From Candidatus Hodarchaeum mangrovi (lineage in GTDB: Archaea > Asgardarchaeota > Heimdallarchaeia > Hodarchaeales > Hodarchaeaceae): a stretch of 42,859 bases of DNA. Of this stretch, positions 25,662-34,213 are shown in pieces. Where the stretch lies: the NCBI GenBank assembly GCA_016839515.1, contig JAEOUE010000298.1:1-42859 (forward strand). Reading direction: 5' to 3'. Made by a program: the position numbers and the translations under genes. Under the pieces are notes generated by a model that was not told where the DNA came from, did not search any database, and worked only from the letters and a program-made list of their open reading frames with translations. The stretch's first letter is position 1. Each line of letters begins with the position of its first letter.

Positions 25662-27821
25662 ATGCCCGCTTTCTTAGATAGAATTACGAATGACCTCCGA
25701 GATCGCTATAACACAGCAACTTCAACGATTAATAGGGAGATGGTTCTTCTTTATTCTGCTCTTATGATTATAATAATTGTAGCATTTCTTGTTAGAATTT
25801 TTACTATTTTTAGGTATGAGATAATTCTTTCTGCTAATGACCCGTATTCTCAATTCCGTGCTGCTCAATATATCGAAGAGAATGGGTTATTTAAATTTTT
25901 TAGCTGGGTCGATACCCAAACATGGTACCCTGAAGGCCGTTTTTGGGGCATTTCACAGTATATTGGAACTCCAATATCAGCAGTTTTAATACACCAGTTA
26001 TTTCTCCTTGTAGGCATTGAAATTCCTTTGGCTACTATATGCTTCTTTCAACCAGCTATCCTTGGATCTCTTACCTGTGGTGCAATCTATTTCTTAGGAA
26101 AAGAACTCGGAAATAAGAAGGTAGGCTTACTCGCTGCACTCTTTCTTTCTGTTTCTGCAGGACATCTTCAAAGAACTGTTGCAGGATTTTTTGATAATGA
26201 GGCACTTGGAATATTATTCTTAGTATTAAGCTTATACTTCTATGCTCGATCCCTCAGAACTGGTTCAGTATATATGACCATACTGTCTGGAGTGAGCCTA
26301 GGAGTATTATCTGGTTCATGGGGGGCATCTACATATGTATTTAATCTTCTTGCCCTTCATGCTTTTATTCTTCTCCTAACAAGAAGACATTCAGATCGAT
26401 TGTTTCTTGCATATGGTGGAACTATTCTAATAGGAACTTTTATTAGTACCTTAGTCCCTAGAAATGGACCAAAAATTCTATTAACCACTGATGGCTTAAT
26501 TCCTATAGGAGTTCTTGGACTTCTTGCTATTTATGAACTTTTTCAATATCTAAGAACATACTATAACTTTTCATCTATACTAAAAAGAATAAGTAAATAC
26601 TATCCTGTCATCGGAGGAGGTGTGGTCATAGCAATAGCATATTTATTACTTTCTGGGTCAGTGATTAACTTATCATCAAAATTTGTGACAACTCTACTTC
26701 CATTTATTCGTGATAGTACACCTATTATGAAATCAGTTAGTGAACATCAAATTGTCTCTTGGGCATCATTTTTCAGAAATATTGGAATCCTAGTATTCTT
26801 CCTCCCTCTATCAATCTACTATCTGTATATAAAACCAACAGAAAGAAATTTATTACTACTTTTATTTGGATTGACTTCAATATATTTTGCAGGTTCCATG
26901 GTTCGACTCGCTTTAATATTAGCCCCCGCAACTGCACTTTTAGCAGCTAAAGCAATAGATCAAACACTCCTCCCGTTTGTATTAGCTTTCCAAGAACGTT
27001 TCGCACTTAGTAGACGGAAAATGCGATTCACTCAACCACTGTCAAACCAACATACCGCAATCGCATTTATTTTTATGGGAATATTCCTCTTTTTTGGAGT
27101 TTTCACAGCTACGGATCAGGCTATCAAATATACTTCACCTCCCTCAATCCTAACAGTAGTTCCATCTGGACAAACCTTAATTATCGGAAATGATTGGCTT
27201 GAAGCTATCGGATGGCTTGATTACCATACTGGTAGCAGGGATGTTGTTGCTTCATGGTGGGATTATGGTTATTGGATAAGTGGGAATTCGAATACAATAA
27301 TTTTGGTTGATAATGCAACTATAAATAAGACTAAAATTGCTAATATAGGTTGCATGTTTGTAACTAATCCACGGGAATCTCTGAAAATTGCAAAAATCTA
27401 TGATATAACCTATATTGTCCTTCTTGTCTCTGATGGGTATGGAGCAGTTGGTTTAGACTCTGATCTCGGAAAAGTTCCATGGTTTGTAAAAATAGGAGAA
27501 GATGGTGGAAATATTATTCAGATTGATCAAAATGATTATCTAGAATATGACACGAGAGGACAGTACATTACTGGTTATGTCGATAAATTCTACCAATCAG
27601 TTTTTTGGTCCCTATTTACAGCTGAAATAACAGATGAAGCCTATAGTCGTATCACACAATATGGTCCAATAAAGGATAATGCACCTACATCAAAAGGTTT
27701 TGCACCTGAATGGGCTGATTACGCCGACTATTATGAACTTTCTTACACAACACAGCATAACTGGGTTTATATCTGGAAAATTAATTGGGATATTATTCCT
27801 CCAGGAGCAATTGCGCCCTAA
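25662..27821 (+). CDS. aglB: Oligosaccharyltransferase AglB (STT3 family)
   Basis: The 719-residue membrane enzyme transfers lipid-linked glycan to Asn in sequons outside the membrane. About 11-13 hydrophobic segments fill residues 28-480. The first external loop has ANDPYSQFR with Asp60, a catalytic-metal candidate, and the C-terminal soluble domain carries the sequon-binding WWDYG (532-536). The segment TWYPEGRFWGISQYIGTP resembles the eukaryotic STT3 loop. A GGTGA lies 9 nt before the ATG at 25662. The gene stands alone between the valS run and dp1. Confidence 0.93.
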   Translation: MPAFLDRITNDLRDRYNTATSTINREMVLLYSALMIIIIVAFLVRIFTIFRYEIILSANDPYSQFRAAQYIEENGLFKFFSWVDTQTWYPEGRFWGISQYIGTPISAVLIHQLFLLVGIEIPLATICFFQPAILGSLTCGAIYFLGKELGNKKVGLLAALFLSVSAGHLQRTVAGFFDNEALGILFLVLSLYFYARSLRTGSVYMTILSGVSLGVLSGSWGASTYVFNLLALHAFILLLTRRHSDRLFLAYGGTILIGTFISTLVPRNGPKILLTTDGLIPIGVLGLLAIYELFQYLRTYYNFSSILKRISKYYPVIGGGVVIAIAYLLLSGSVINLSSKFVTTLLPFIRDSTPIMKSVSEHQIVSWASFFRNIGILVFFLPLSIYYLYIKPTERNLLLLLFGLTSIYFAGSMVRLALILAPATALLAAKAIDQTLLPFVLAFQERFALSRRKMRFTQPLSNQHTAIAFIFMGIFLFFGVFTATDQAIKYTSPPSILTVVPSGQTLIIGNDWLEAIGWLDYHTGSRDVVASWWDYGYWISGNSNTIILVDNATINKTKIANIGCMFVTNPRESLKIAKIYDITYIVLLVSDGYGAVGLDSDLGKVPWFVKIGEDGGNIIQIDQNDYLEYDTRGQYITGYVDKFYQSVFWSLFTAEITDEAYSRITQYGPIKDNAPTSKGFAPEWADYADYYELSYTTQHNWVYIWKINWDIIPPGAIAP

Positions 27822-28281
27822 ACCTATTTAAGGACTTATATTAATTCAGAACGATAAATTGTTAATTCCGTTTAACTTTTGTATTATAATAATATCCTTG
27901 GATTGGTAAAAGCTATTCAGGATTTGAACTACATGACTAAATTTACGATATAATAAAATAAATCCCCATCCTGGATATAATGAGTCATAAACCCATTATT
28001 CAGATAAAAAAGCTAAGATAATAAGTCAATTTTCGAATAAATACTTAATTTTGAGAATTTAATACAATTTCATTACTTTTAGTAACTTATATCTTTAATT
28101 CGGATGTTTTAAACTGGTTACTCATCCAATTTGTTTATGAGGGGAAAATTCCCCAATATGATTGCTTAAATTTTGATTTAAACCTGTTTTATAAGAAAAT
28201 GAGAATAAGAGTCTTTTTAAAGGTATTAGGAGAGAGAGAGAAGTATTATTGAGATCGAACATATATCGGATAAAATTAAAT
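27822..28281. other. 460-bp spacer between aglB and the PolD small subunit gene
   Basis: It is AT-rich with no open frame. It holds a perfect palindrome GGGGAAAATTCCCC at 28141-28154 and a TATA-like TTTTATAAG at 28187-28195, 54 bp upstream of the TTG at 28249 and 87 bp upstream of the preferred ATG start at 28282 of dp1. The palindrome could be an operator just upstream of that promoter; nothing else is apparent. Confidence 0.4.
28141..28154. promoter_or_regulatory. Perfect palindrome upstream of dp1
   Basis: GGGGAAAATTCCCC is a perfect 14-bp palindrome 33 bp upstream of a TATA-like element. GC-capped ends in very AT-rich DNA make it stand out. A regulator-binding site is the simplest reading. 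Confidence 0.35.
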
Positions 28282-29835
28282 ATGAAAAAAATCAAAATCC
28301 TTCATTTATTTCTACAATATAATTTTAACATTACCGAGGAAGCGTTAGAGTATCTAGAAGAGATTTCTATTTCGGAAAAAGCTCTTAATGTAATTTTATT
28401 GAAACTTCCCCCTGAATTACCAGTAGTTGATTTGTCAATCCTAAAAACCTATACTATTCCTGAATTTTTTCCAGAAACACCTTTATCTCAAGCTAGTATT
28501 GAGGAATCAGTACAGAAGCAAGAAATTAAACCTGAAGATGCTATAGAGGATTTAATTCCAAAATCTGTAAAGATTCCAGTAAAAGCACGGATTAAAATCA
28601 AGCAAGATATTCCTGAAAAACTCTCTAAAAAACCTGATTCAAACATATTTCAAATTATGTTTCAAGATAGATATAAAAAATTAAGAGGAATAGTTGAAGA
28701 AAGGATTGATAAAACAAAGATTCTTTCGCGAGATATTCCACTGGATAAACGAAACCAACTGAAAGAAGGTATAATAATAGGGATGGTAGAAGATACAGGG
28801 GTTCTAAGCACAAACCGATTTGTTATCCAATTGGAAGACTCTGAATATCCATTTCATACACGATGCGTAATGGTAGAAGATAGCCCTTCATTTCCTAATT
28901 ATAGATCTATCCTCAGAGATGCAGTAGTAGGTGTCTTAGGAGTTTTACCAAAGAACTATAAGGAGGGTCCATTAACTGCATTTTGGGGAAAAGATATAAT
29001 TCGTCCTGGATTTGAAACCCATGGTTTTAGTTCTTCGAATTCAAAACAAAGGGTTTTGATTATCTCTGACATTCATTATGGATCAAAAACTTTTTCTAAA
29101 GGTACATTTACCAGATTTATAAGACTTTTATCCTTAGAGAATATCAAATCAACGCTCCAAAATATAATGGAAAATGTTTCAACAATAATCATAGTAGGAG
29201 ACCTAGTAGAAGGTGTGGGAAGATATCCAGCCCAAAAAGATGAATTATCAATCCTTTCAATTGAAGCTCAGTATGAACAATTAGCACAAGAATTCGAAAA
29301 ACTTCCAACTTATTATGACATAATTGTGATACCAGGAGAGCATGATGCTACCCAAATAGGGCTTCCTCAACCTGCAGTTAATAAAAAATTTGCTTCTCCA
29401 TTGTTAAAACTGCCCCAGATTCGAAGTCATGGTAATCCGTTACGGATTACGATCGAAGATGTAAACTTTTTACTAATGCATGGGCAAGGATTGGATAATC
29501 TATTTCAAAATCATTTGAAATTAGACCCAGGAGAAGTACAGGAAGGAATCCAAAATCTCTTAGAATATCGACATTTGGGAATGGAATATGGAACATTTTA
29601 TCCACTTGTACCATATCCTGAAGACTATTTAGTAATAGATCAAGTACCTGAAATCATGGTTACAGGGCATTTCCATCAAGCTTCCTATAATGAATATAAA
29701 GGAGTAAAAATACTAACTACAGGATCATTTCAAAAAGGACCCTCCTCAAAAAAAGATTCATCATTGGGTATCTTTTACTTTGTAGAATTAGGTAATGGAA
29801 AAGTTTCTCAGATTGATCTTAAAACAATAGATTAA
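28282..29835 (+). CDS. dp1: DNA polymerase D small subunit (DP1), proofreading exonuclease
   Basis: The protein of about 517 residues has an N-terminal helical region, a linker, an OB fold (around 160-240) and a calcineurin-like phosphoesterase domain. The metal motifs are intact: ISDIHYGS, VGDLVEGVG, PGEHDA, LLMHGQG and VTGHFHQ. This subunit carries the 3'-5' exonuclease of archaeal PolD. The ATG at 28282 gives the usual short N-terminus; an in-frame TTG at 28249 with purine-rich DNA upstream is possible. It converges on orc1/cdc6, a neighbourhood often found close to origins. The large subunit DP2 is not in the window. Confidence 0.92.
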   Translation: MKKIKILHLFLQYNFNITEEALEYLEEISISEKALNVILLKLPPELPVVDLSILKTYTIPEFFPETPLSQASIEESVQKQEIKPEDAIEDLIPKSVKIPVKARIKIKQDIPEKLSKKPDSNIFQIMFQDRYKKLRGIVEERIDKTKILSRDIPLDKRNQLKEGIIIGMVEDTGVLSTNRFVIQLEDSEYPFHTRCVMVEDSPSFPNYRSILRDAVVGVLGVLPKNYKEGPLTAFWGKDIIRPGFETHGFSSSNSKQRVLIISDIHYGSKTFSKGTFTRFIRLLSLENIKSTLQNIMENVSTIIIVGDLVEGVGRYPAQKDELSILSIEAQYEQLAQEFEKLPTYYDIIVIPGEHDATQIGLPQPAVNKKFASPLLKLPQIRSHGNPLRITIEDVNFLLMHGQGLDNLFQNHLKLDPGEVQEGIQNLLEYRHLGMEYGTFYPLVPYPEDYLVIDQVPEIMVTGHFHQASYNEYKGVKILTTGSFQKGPSSKKDSSLGIFYFVELGNGKVSQIDLKTID

Positions 29836-29838
29836 ACA

Positions 29839-29858
29839 AAATCTAAATAAATAGATTT
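29839..29858. terminator. Candidate bidirectional terminator between dp1 and orc1/cdc6
   Basis: AAATCTA and TAGATTT flank six A/T bases between the two converging genes and overlap the last codons of orc1/cdc6. A weak hairpin in AT-rich surroundings fits a shared termination region. Confidence 0.35.
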
Positions 29859-31090
29859 CCTGCAATCATCTTATCCTGTTTTAAAATGGATTGAATTAAG
29901 GTTTTAGGAACACTAAAACGAATTTCTTTAGTCCGACCATGACGTCCCCGTGAGACAACTCGAGCACTAATAATACCTAGAGCATCTAATTCATTAATAA
30001 GATCACCCACACGTCGTTGGGTTAAGGAATCTTTTCCAGTATCTCTACATAACCGACTATATTCCTCATAAACATCTCCTGTAGAAACTGTTTCAGTTTC
30101 ATCGACATTGGTTTCAAGTAGGAAAATAGCTAGAATTACCATCTTTGACTGTAAAGGTAAAGTACTAACTACTTCGGTAATAGTATTCCTTTCAATTGCT
30201 CCTTGTGCCTTTTTAACATGAGCTTGGCGAATCCGATCGGCTCCCTCACGCTCAGCAATATCGGCAGAAACTCGTAATAAATCTATAGCACGACGTGCAT
30301 CTCCATGCTCCTGAGCTGCAATGGCAGCTATCATATTAATGACACCCGATTCTAATGATTGATCTTTAAAAGCGAGATGAGAACGTTCAACTAAGATATC
30401 TGTAATTTCAGGGGCTTCATAAGGTTTAAATACAATTTCCTCCTCAGAAAGCGAAGATAAGACACGAGGATCCAGATATTCTTTAAATTTCAAGTCATTA
30501 GAAATTCCAATGAGACTAACCTTAGCACGAGTCATTTCAGAATTAATACGAGTCAAATTATATAATGTTTCATTACCCGATTTTTTTACTAAACTATCAA
30601 TTTCATCAAGAACAACAATAAAAAACGAATCGCGTTGATCCAAGCCCATTCGGAACCGAGAGAAAACTTCATCGGTAGCTAAACCCGTAAAAGGAACATC
30701 AACCCCTAAAGTAGAGCAAAGATCAGCAAATACACGATAATTGGTGTCAACAGAATTGCAATTAAGATATGCTACCTCTATTTTGTGTCCATGCTGAGAA
30801 GCTTTCTTACTTAAAGTATTAAGTACATGTTTGGACACTGCAGTTTTACCAGTGCCAGTTTTACCAAAACAAAGAATATTACTTGGTTTTCCACCACGTA
30901 ACACGGAAGCAAGAATATAACCCAGCTGCTTAATTTGATCAGTACGATGGGGCAAATTTTCAGGAACAAAGGAACTATCTAGTACATCACGCTGTTTAAA
31001 CAACTTAGGCGACTTAAGATAGCCCTCGAAGATTTCATCTAAAGTAAGATCGGATGATTCATCATAATGATTCAATGACAGACCCCACAA
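29843..31090 (-). CDS. cdc6: Origin recognition protein Orc1/Cdc6
   Basis: This 415-residue initiator has an AAA+ ATPase domain, with Walker A FGKTGTGKT (Lys82), Walker B VVLDEIDSL, sensor 1 LIGISND, and arginine-rich sensor 2 near GDARRAIDLLR. A C-terminal winged helix (about 310-405) binds origin DNA. Archaeal Orc1/Cdc6 binds ORB repeats and loads MCM. The start codon is TTG at 31090, or TTG at 31075 with GGGGT just upstream. An imperfect inverted repeat with a GACAAGGGGT core lies directly upstream and may be an autoregulatory site. Confidence 0.94.
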   Translation of the reverse strand: MWGLSLNHYDESSDLTLDEIFEGYLKSPKLFKQRDVLDSSFVPENLPHRTDQIKQLGYILASVLRGGKPSNILCFGKTGTGKTAVSKHVLNTLSKKASQHGHKIEVAYLNCNSVDTNYRVFADLCSTLGVDVPFTGLATDEVFSRFRMGLDQRDSFFIVVLDEIDSLVKKSGNETLYNLTRINSEMTRAKVSLIGISNDLKFKEYLDPRVLSSLSEEEIVFKPYEAPEITDILVERSHLAFKDQSLESGVINMIAAIAAQEHGDARRAIDLLRVSADIAEREGADRIRQAHVKKAQGAIERNTITEVVSTLPLQSKMVILAIFLLETNVDETETVSTGDVYEEYSRLCRDTGKDSLTQRRVGDLINELDALGIISARVVSRGRHGRTKEIRFSVPKTLIQSILKQDKMIAGNLFI

Positions 31091-31482
31091 AGGGTTTATG
31101 ACTAGTAATGCACAAAGAAGGACAAGGGGTACATTTTAAATTGTGCAGTAGATGTACCACTTCTTCGACTCGCCAAATTTAAACCAACGTGTTATCATGG
31201 TATTACAAGTCCTAAAATGGAATTTTATGCCCAGTTTCTATTTAGTTTGAACACTATAGGATGTTTTTGGTTCTATTGTCAATATAGTTTTTCAATTTTT
31301 GTATAAAAGAAAAACTATGATCATTTTAAATATATTTACATTAGTACTCTAGTTTAATACTATATCTTCCTTTTTTGTTGATAAATCCATGTATTACAAA
31401 GGTATTTGGCTATATCACTGTTCTTTAATCGTTTTAGTAAAAATAAAAACTTTGGTTAGAGGAAATCAACCTGAAAAATCCT
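31091..31482. other. 392-bp spacer upstream of orc1/cdc6
   Basis: AAGAAG and GGTACAT (31115-31134) mirror ATGTACC and CTTCTT (31152-31165), an imperfect inverted repeat 25-75 bp upstream of orc1/cdc6. GACAAGGGGT at 31121-31130 resembles the G-string half of an ORB. The rest, 31200-31482, is AT-rich with no open frame and nothing further that I recognise. Confidence 0.4.
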
Positions 31483-31803
31483 TTAGTCATCTATTGTAAA
31501 AACCTCATCGGACATTCTGGAGTTTTTATTTTCATTTCTTAATTTATGTAAAAGATTAATCCGATGCTTCAATTTATCTAAAGAATAACTTTTGTGGAAT
31601 CTCTGATCAAAATGTACTAATTTAGACCAAGCATCCTCTGGCCTTTTTCCAAGATACTTCCACTTATATTTTCCACGTTGTTTTAATTGTGAATTACGTG
31701 ATATATATGTCACCAACCAAAAATAAGGGCCATGAGGAAATCCTTCAATACATCTACAAGTTGATTTTCCACATCTTTGCCATTTAATGATCAAAGACGC
31801 CAT
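31483..31803 (-). CDS. Small DUF6788-like protein
   Basis: The 106-residue basic protein contains QRCGKSTCRCIEGFPHGPYFWLVTY, matching the short Cys- and Gly-rich motif (CGK..CRC..G..HGPY) of a family of unknown role that is common near mobile or phage-type genes. The middle WKYLGK and a basic helical C-terminus follow. It is alone on the minus strand between orc1/cdc6 and a wHTH gene. The function is unknown; DNA binding is possible from its charge. Confidence 0.55.
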   Translation of the reverse strand: MASLIIKWQRCGKSTCRCIEGFPHGPYFWLVTYISRNSQLKQRGKYKWKYLGKRPEDAWSKLVHFDQRFHKSYSLDKLKHRINLLHKLRNENKNSRMSDEVFTIDD

Positions 31804-31880
31804 AAAAAAATATTTTATTTTGAGGAAAAAAATCTTACCATATGAATCATTTTATTTCCTTGATAATATTTCAAAATTAT

Positions 31881-32174
31881 TCATTGTAAAATTTTATAAT
31901 AGACCTTGGGACGTCCTCGTTCAGTTCGTTCTTCAGAAAATCGCACCACGTAACCTTTCAGAATAAGACGAAGAAGACTATCATAAAGAGTGGATCGAGG
32001 AACTCCTGTTAAATGAACTAATTTAGACCGTGTTAAAGGCCCCTCAGAACGGAGAATTTCAACAAGATGACGATCTAATTCATGGGCAATGTCGGAATAA
32101 TCATCAGAAATTGAACGTTCTACATCAGGGGGTACTGTGGTATTCTTTCCAGATATCTTCATAAATTGGTTCAT
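31881..32174 (-). CDS. Winged-helix DNA-binding protein, paralogue of the gene at 33572
   Basis: The protein of about 97 residues is essentially one winged-helix domain: LVEILRSEGPLTRSKLV, recognition helix PRSTLYDSLLRLILKGYV, and a wing ending RGRPKVYYKI. The ATG at 32174 has GGTGGT just upstream; a longer frame from 32216 lacks such a site. About 23 of 49 aligned residues match the wHTH at 33572 by my hand count. MarR/TrmB-like regulators have this layout. Its position beside the ORB boxes hints at a local DNA target. Confidence 0.68.
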   Translation of the reverse strand: MNQFMKISGKNTTVPPDVERSISDDYSDIAHELDRHLVEILRSEGPLTRSKLVHLTGVPRSTLYDSLLRLILKGYVVRFSEERTERGRPKVYYKILQ

Positions 32175-32349
32175 ACTACCACCTAAAAAATCCTTTAAGA
32201 TGTATAAAACTATCAAAAATAAAAGATCACAGAATATGAGGATAATATAATGAAATCTTACAAAATTAATTCAAAAATGAATGAACAAATATTATTAATA
32301 AAATACTAAATTCAGGGTTGAGAGGAAGGAAAAAACTACACAAATTTAG

Positions 32350-32826
32350 CTAAATTAGAACTTTAGGTATATCTTTTTCCATTTGAGGATTAATTCGATA
32401 TTCAATTGGATCTCCTTCCTGTTTTTCAATCAAACCCTCTTCAGCAAGACGATTCAAGTTAGTTTGAACTGTTGAAATGCTAATATCGTCATCTACATAA
32501 TGGCGATAGAGCTCTTCTACTTCTCGAGCTGTCAGATAGTTGGGATTAGCTCTATTTCGAACAATACTTAATATTTTCTCTTTCTTTGTCTTGAGATCAT
32601 TTAAACTAAGAATGGTTGGTGAATCAATTTCTTGGGTAAAAACTCCATTACTCTCATTCTTGATTAAAAGTGATTCCATTAAATCCTCAATCTGTTTTTG
32701 TTGATCACGAGTCAATTGTAGATAGGCTTCAATAACAGTGTGGAGTGGACCTAACCTAATTTTTTTATCAAATGCAATTGTGATTTTATCACTGCCTGCT
32801 GTTACCTTAGGCCCAATTTCACGCAT
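32350..32826 (-). CDS. Winged-helix protein of unknown role
   Basis: The 158-residue protein has an N-terminal beta-rich part (about 1-70), then a winged helix (about 88-150) with LTAREVEELYRHYVDDDISISTVQTNLNRLAEEGLIEKQ and a wing PIEYRINP. The HTH is of the type that reads operator DNA. I do not recognise the family of the N-terminal part. The upstream 500 bp contain repeated TGTGAAT motifs that could be its own operators. Confidence 0.6.
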   Translation of the reverse strand: MREIGPKVTAGSDKITIAFDKKIRLGPLHTVIEAYLQLTRDQQKQIEDLMESLLIKNESNGVFTQEIDSPTILSLNDLKTKKEKILSIVRNRANPNYLTAREVEELYRHYVDDDISISTVQTNLNRLAEEGLIEKQEGDPIEYRINPQMEKDIPKVLI

Positions 32827-33018
32827 TTTAGTTCACTAGTAATAGATTTTTCAAATTTTCTGAAAGATTTTCAATATTTTATTTCAGATTGATTCACATA
32901 ATTGCTTTACACATTCACACTAATAAACTTTAATCAATACCCCTGTAATATCTTAAACTTGTCAGAAAGGTTTTATGTGAATTGTGAATGACTTTTCGCA
33001 TGTAAAATTAAGATTTTC

Positions 33019-33033
33019 ATTCACCTTGTGAAT
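33019..33033. repeat. TGTGAAT repeat family, dyad copy
   Basis: ATTCAC-CTT-GTGAAT is a dyad made of two copies of the local repeat. Other copies on either strand start at about 32892, 32913, 32977, 32984, 33374 and 33394. Seven of the eight hexamers extend to TGTGAAT. They look like operators or initiator-accessory sites. Confidence 0.5.
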
Positions 33034-33136
33034 TAGATTTGTCGGCTGTATCCCATAAATGCTTGGATTATAGACACTTATTTTATAATTAGTTGTGAAA
33101 AATATACTATAAAAATTTAGTCAAACTGATACATTT

Positions 33137-33156
33137 TTCCAATGGAAATTAAGGGG
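33137..33156 (+). other. Origin recognition box (ORB) 1
   Basis: TTCCAATGGAAATTAAGGGG has the archaeal ORB form: a TTCC...GGAA dyad followed by a G-string. It matches the inverted copy at 33952-33971 at 18 of 20 positions. An AT-rich tract begins immediately downstream. Confidence 0.65.
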
Positions 33157-33347
33157 TTAAGATATAAAAAGTGAAAAAGTATTAAATATAAGAAAAACCA
33201 TAAAAAAAGTATTATATTCATTTATAAGAGAATAATTCTCAATTAATTTTAAATTATTATTTTTAGAAACATAAAATCTTAAATTTTTTATAGAAAAGAT
33301 ACTTTAACCTCGATTGCCGGTGAAGAAATTTTAAGGAATTCCAAAGA

Positions 33348-33363
33348 TCTTAGATATCTAAGA
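33348..33363. repeat. Perfect 16-bp palindrome in the origin region
   Basis: TCTTAGATATCTAAGA reads identically on both strands. It lies between ORB 1 and the wHTH gene, 10 bp before another TGTGAAT copy. A dimeric protein site is plausible. Confidence 0.4.
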
Positions 33364-33571
33364 GAATTCTATGATTCACAGGTTTTTATGAATGTGAATT
33401 GAGTTGTAAAATACCTCTCCTTTCATCCAATAGGTTTTTCATTAATTTTCATTCGTCTCTTTAAGTTAAAAATGAACGAATGAATGTTTGATCTCAAAGT
33501 AATACTGAAAATCTTAAATATAACCTAACCTTAATGACTCTTAAGAGAAAAAAAGGCATTAGTGGATATTT

Positions 33572-33844
33572 ATGACTCAATCTATACAAGAAACAGATCT
33601 CTTAGAGAAGGAAAATGAAAAGGAATTTGCCTTTGAACTAGTAAATCAAACTGATAAACAAGTCCTTGATGTTTTAACCAAAATTGAACCTGCAACAAGA
33701 ACAGATATTTGCAAAAAAACAGGAATAGCACGAACAACAATTTATGATGCTTTGACACGTCTTATTCTTTATAAAAAAGTCGTTAAATATTCTGTTCCTG
33801 GAAAATCGAAAGGACGTCCCAAAGTTTTTTACCGGATAAGTTAA
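33572..33844 (+). CDS. Winged-helix DNA-binding protein inside the candidate origin
   Basis: This 90-residue single winged-helix domain follows a short acidic N-terminus: VLDVLTKIEPATRTDIC, recognition helix ARTTIYDALTRLILYKKV, and wing GRPKVFYRI. It is a paralogue of the protein at 31881 on the opposite strand. It lies between two ORB boxes in opposite orientation. The inverted repeat TTCATTCGT/ACGAATGAA 90-125 bp upstream may be its operator. The function is unknown; a local repressor or origin accessory protein are the obvious options. Confidence 0.68.
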   Translation: MTQSIQETDLLEKENEKEFAFELVNQTDKQVLDVLTKIEPATRTDICKKTGIARTTIYDALTRLILYKKVVKYSVPGKSKGRPKVFYRIS

Positions 33845-33951
33845 AATAGTAGAAAAAATTTAATCTCTTTTTTTGTCACTTCATTTAACAAGATTTGGTT
33901 GGAAATTATTTTATTTTTAGCGTACATATTATCTAGGTATATGGGCCCTTA

Positions 33952-33971
33952 CCCCTTCATTTCCTTTGGAA
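33952..33971 (-). other. Origin recognition box (ORB) 2, inverted
   Basis: On the minus strand this reads TTCCAAAGGAAATGAAGGGG, matching ORB 1 at 18 of 20 positions and facing it across about 800 bp. Opposed ORBs flanking AT-rich DNA are the usual archaeal origin layout. Confidence 0.65.
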
Positions 33972-34193
33972 CATTAGGGTATTATGAACACCAATCTTTT
34001 TATCATATTTCGGTTAGTTAATTCGACAAAATATCAATTTATTATATACGTACTACCTCGTTGATTCTTTTTTAAAAACTAGATTATATCTGTGTAATTT
34101 CAGTAAGAAAGAAAATGTAATTAAAGATTCCATTGTATTATTTAGATATATAATATAATATGGTAAGATAATATATATTTATTAAAAGGAGGT

Positions 34194-34213
34194 TTCCAGT
34201 AGAAATTTTGGTG
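34194..34213 (+). other. Degenerate ORB-like box 3
   Basis: TTCCAGTAGAAATTTTGGTG agrees with ORB 1 at 15 of 20 positions, keeps the TTCC and GAAATT core, but has a broken G-string. It sits in the loop of an 11-bp inverted repeat, right after an AT tract. Confidence 0.4.

Larger units (their letters stand above)
32827..33571. other. Left part of the candidate replication origin region (745-bp non-coding)
   Basis: No gene is apparent. It contains seven TGTGAAT/ATTCACA heptamers between 32890 and 33400 (plus one hexamer variant), an ORB-type box at 33137-33156, an AT tract at 33160-33300 with very little G or C, a perfect 16-bp palindrome at 33348-33363, and inverted repeats TTCATTCGT/ACGAATGAA at 33448-33456 and 33476-33484 upstream of the wHTH gene. 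Confidence 0.6.

Noticed and set aside
27900..28080. Possible tRNA in the aglB-dp1 spacer
   Set aside because: Short pairings exist, but there is no T-arm or acceptor pairing.
28134..28150. ORB-like match ATCCAAT...GAGGGG upstream of dp1
   Set aside because: It needs an insertion and loses the GGAA half of the dyad; the perfect palindrome explains the G-run better.
32925..32955. ACCCCT as a further ORB on the minus strand
   Set aside because: Only the G-string matches; the TTCC/GGAA dyad is absent.
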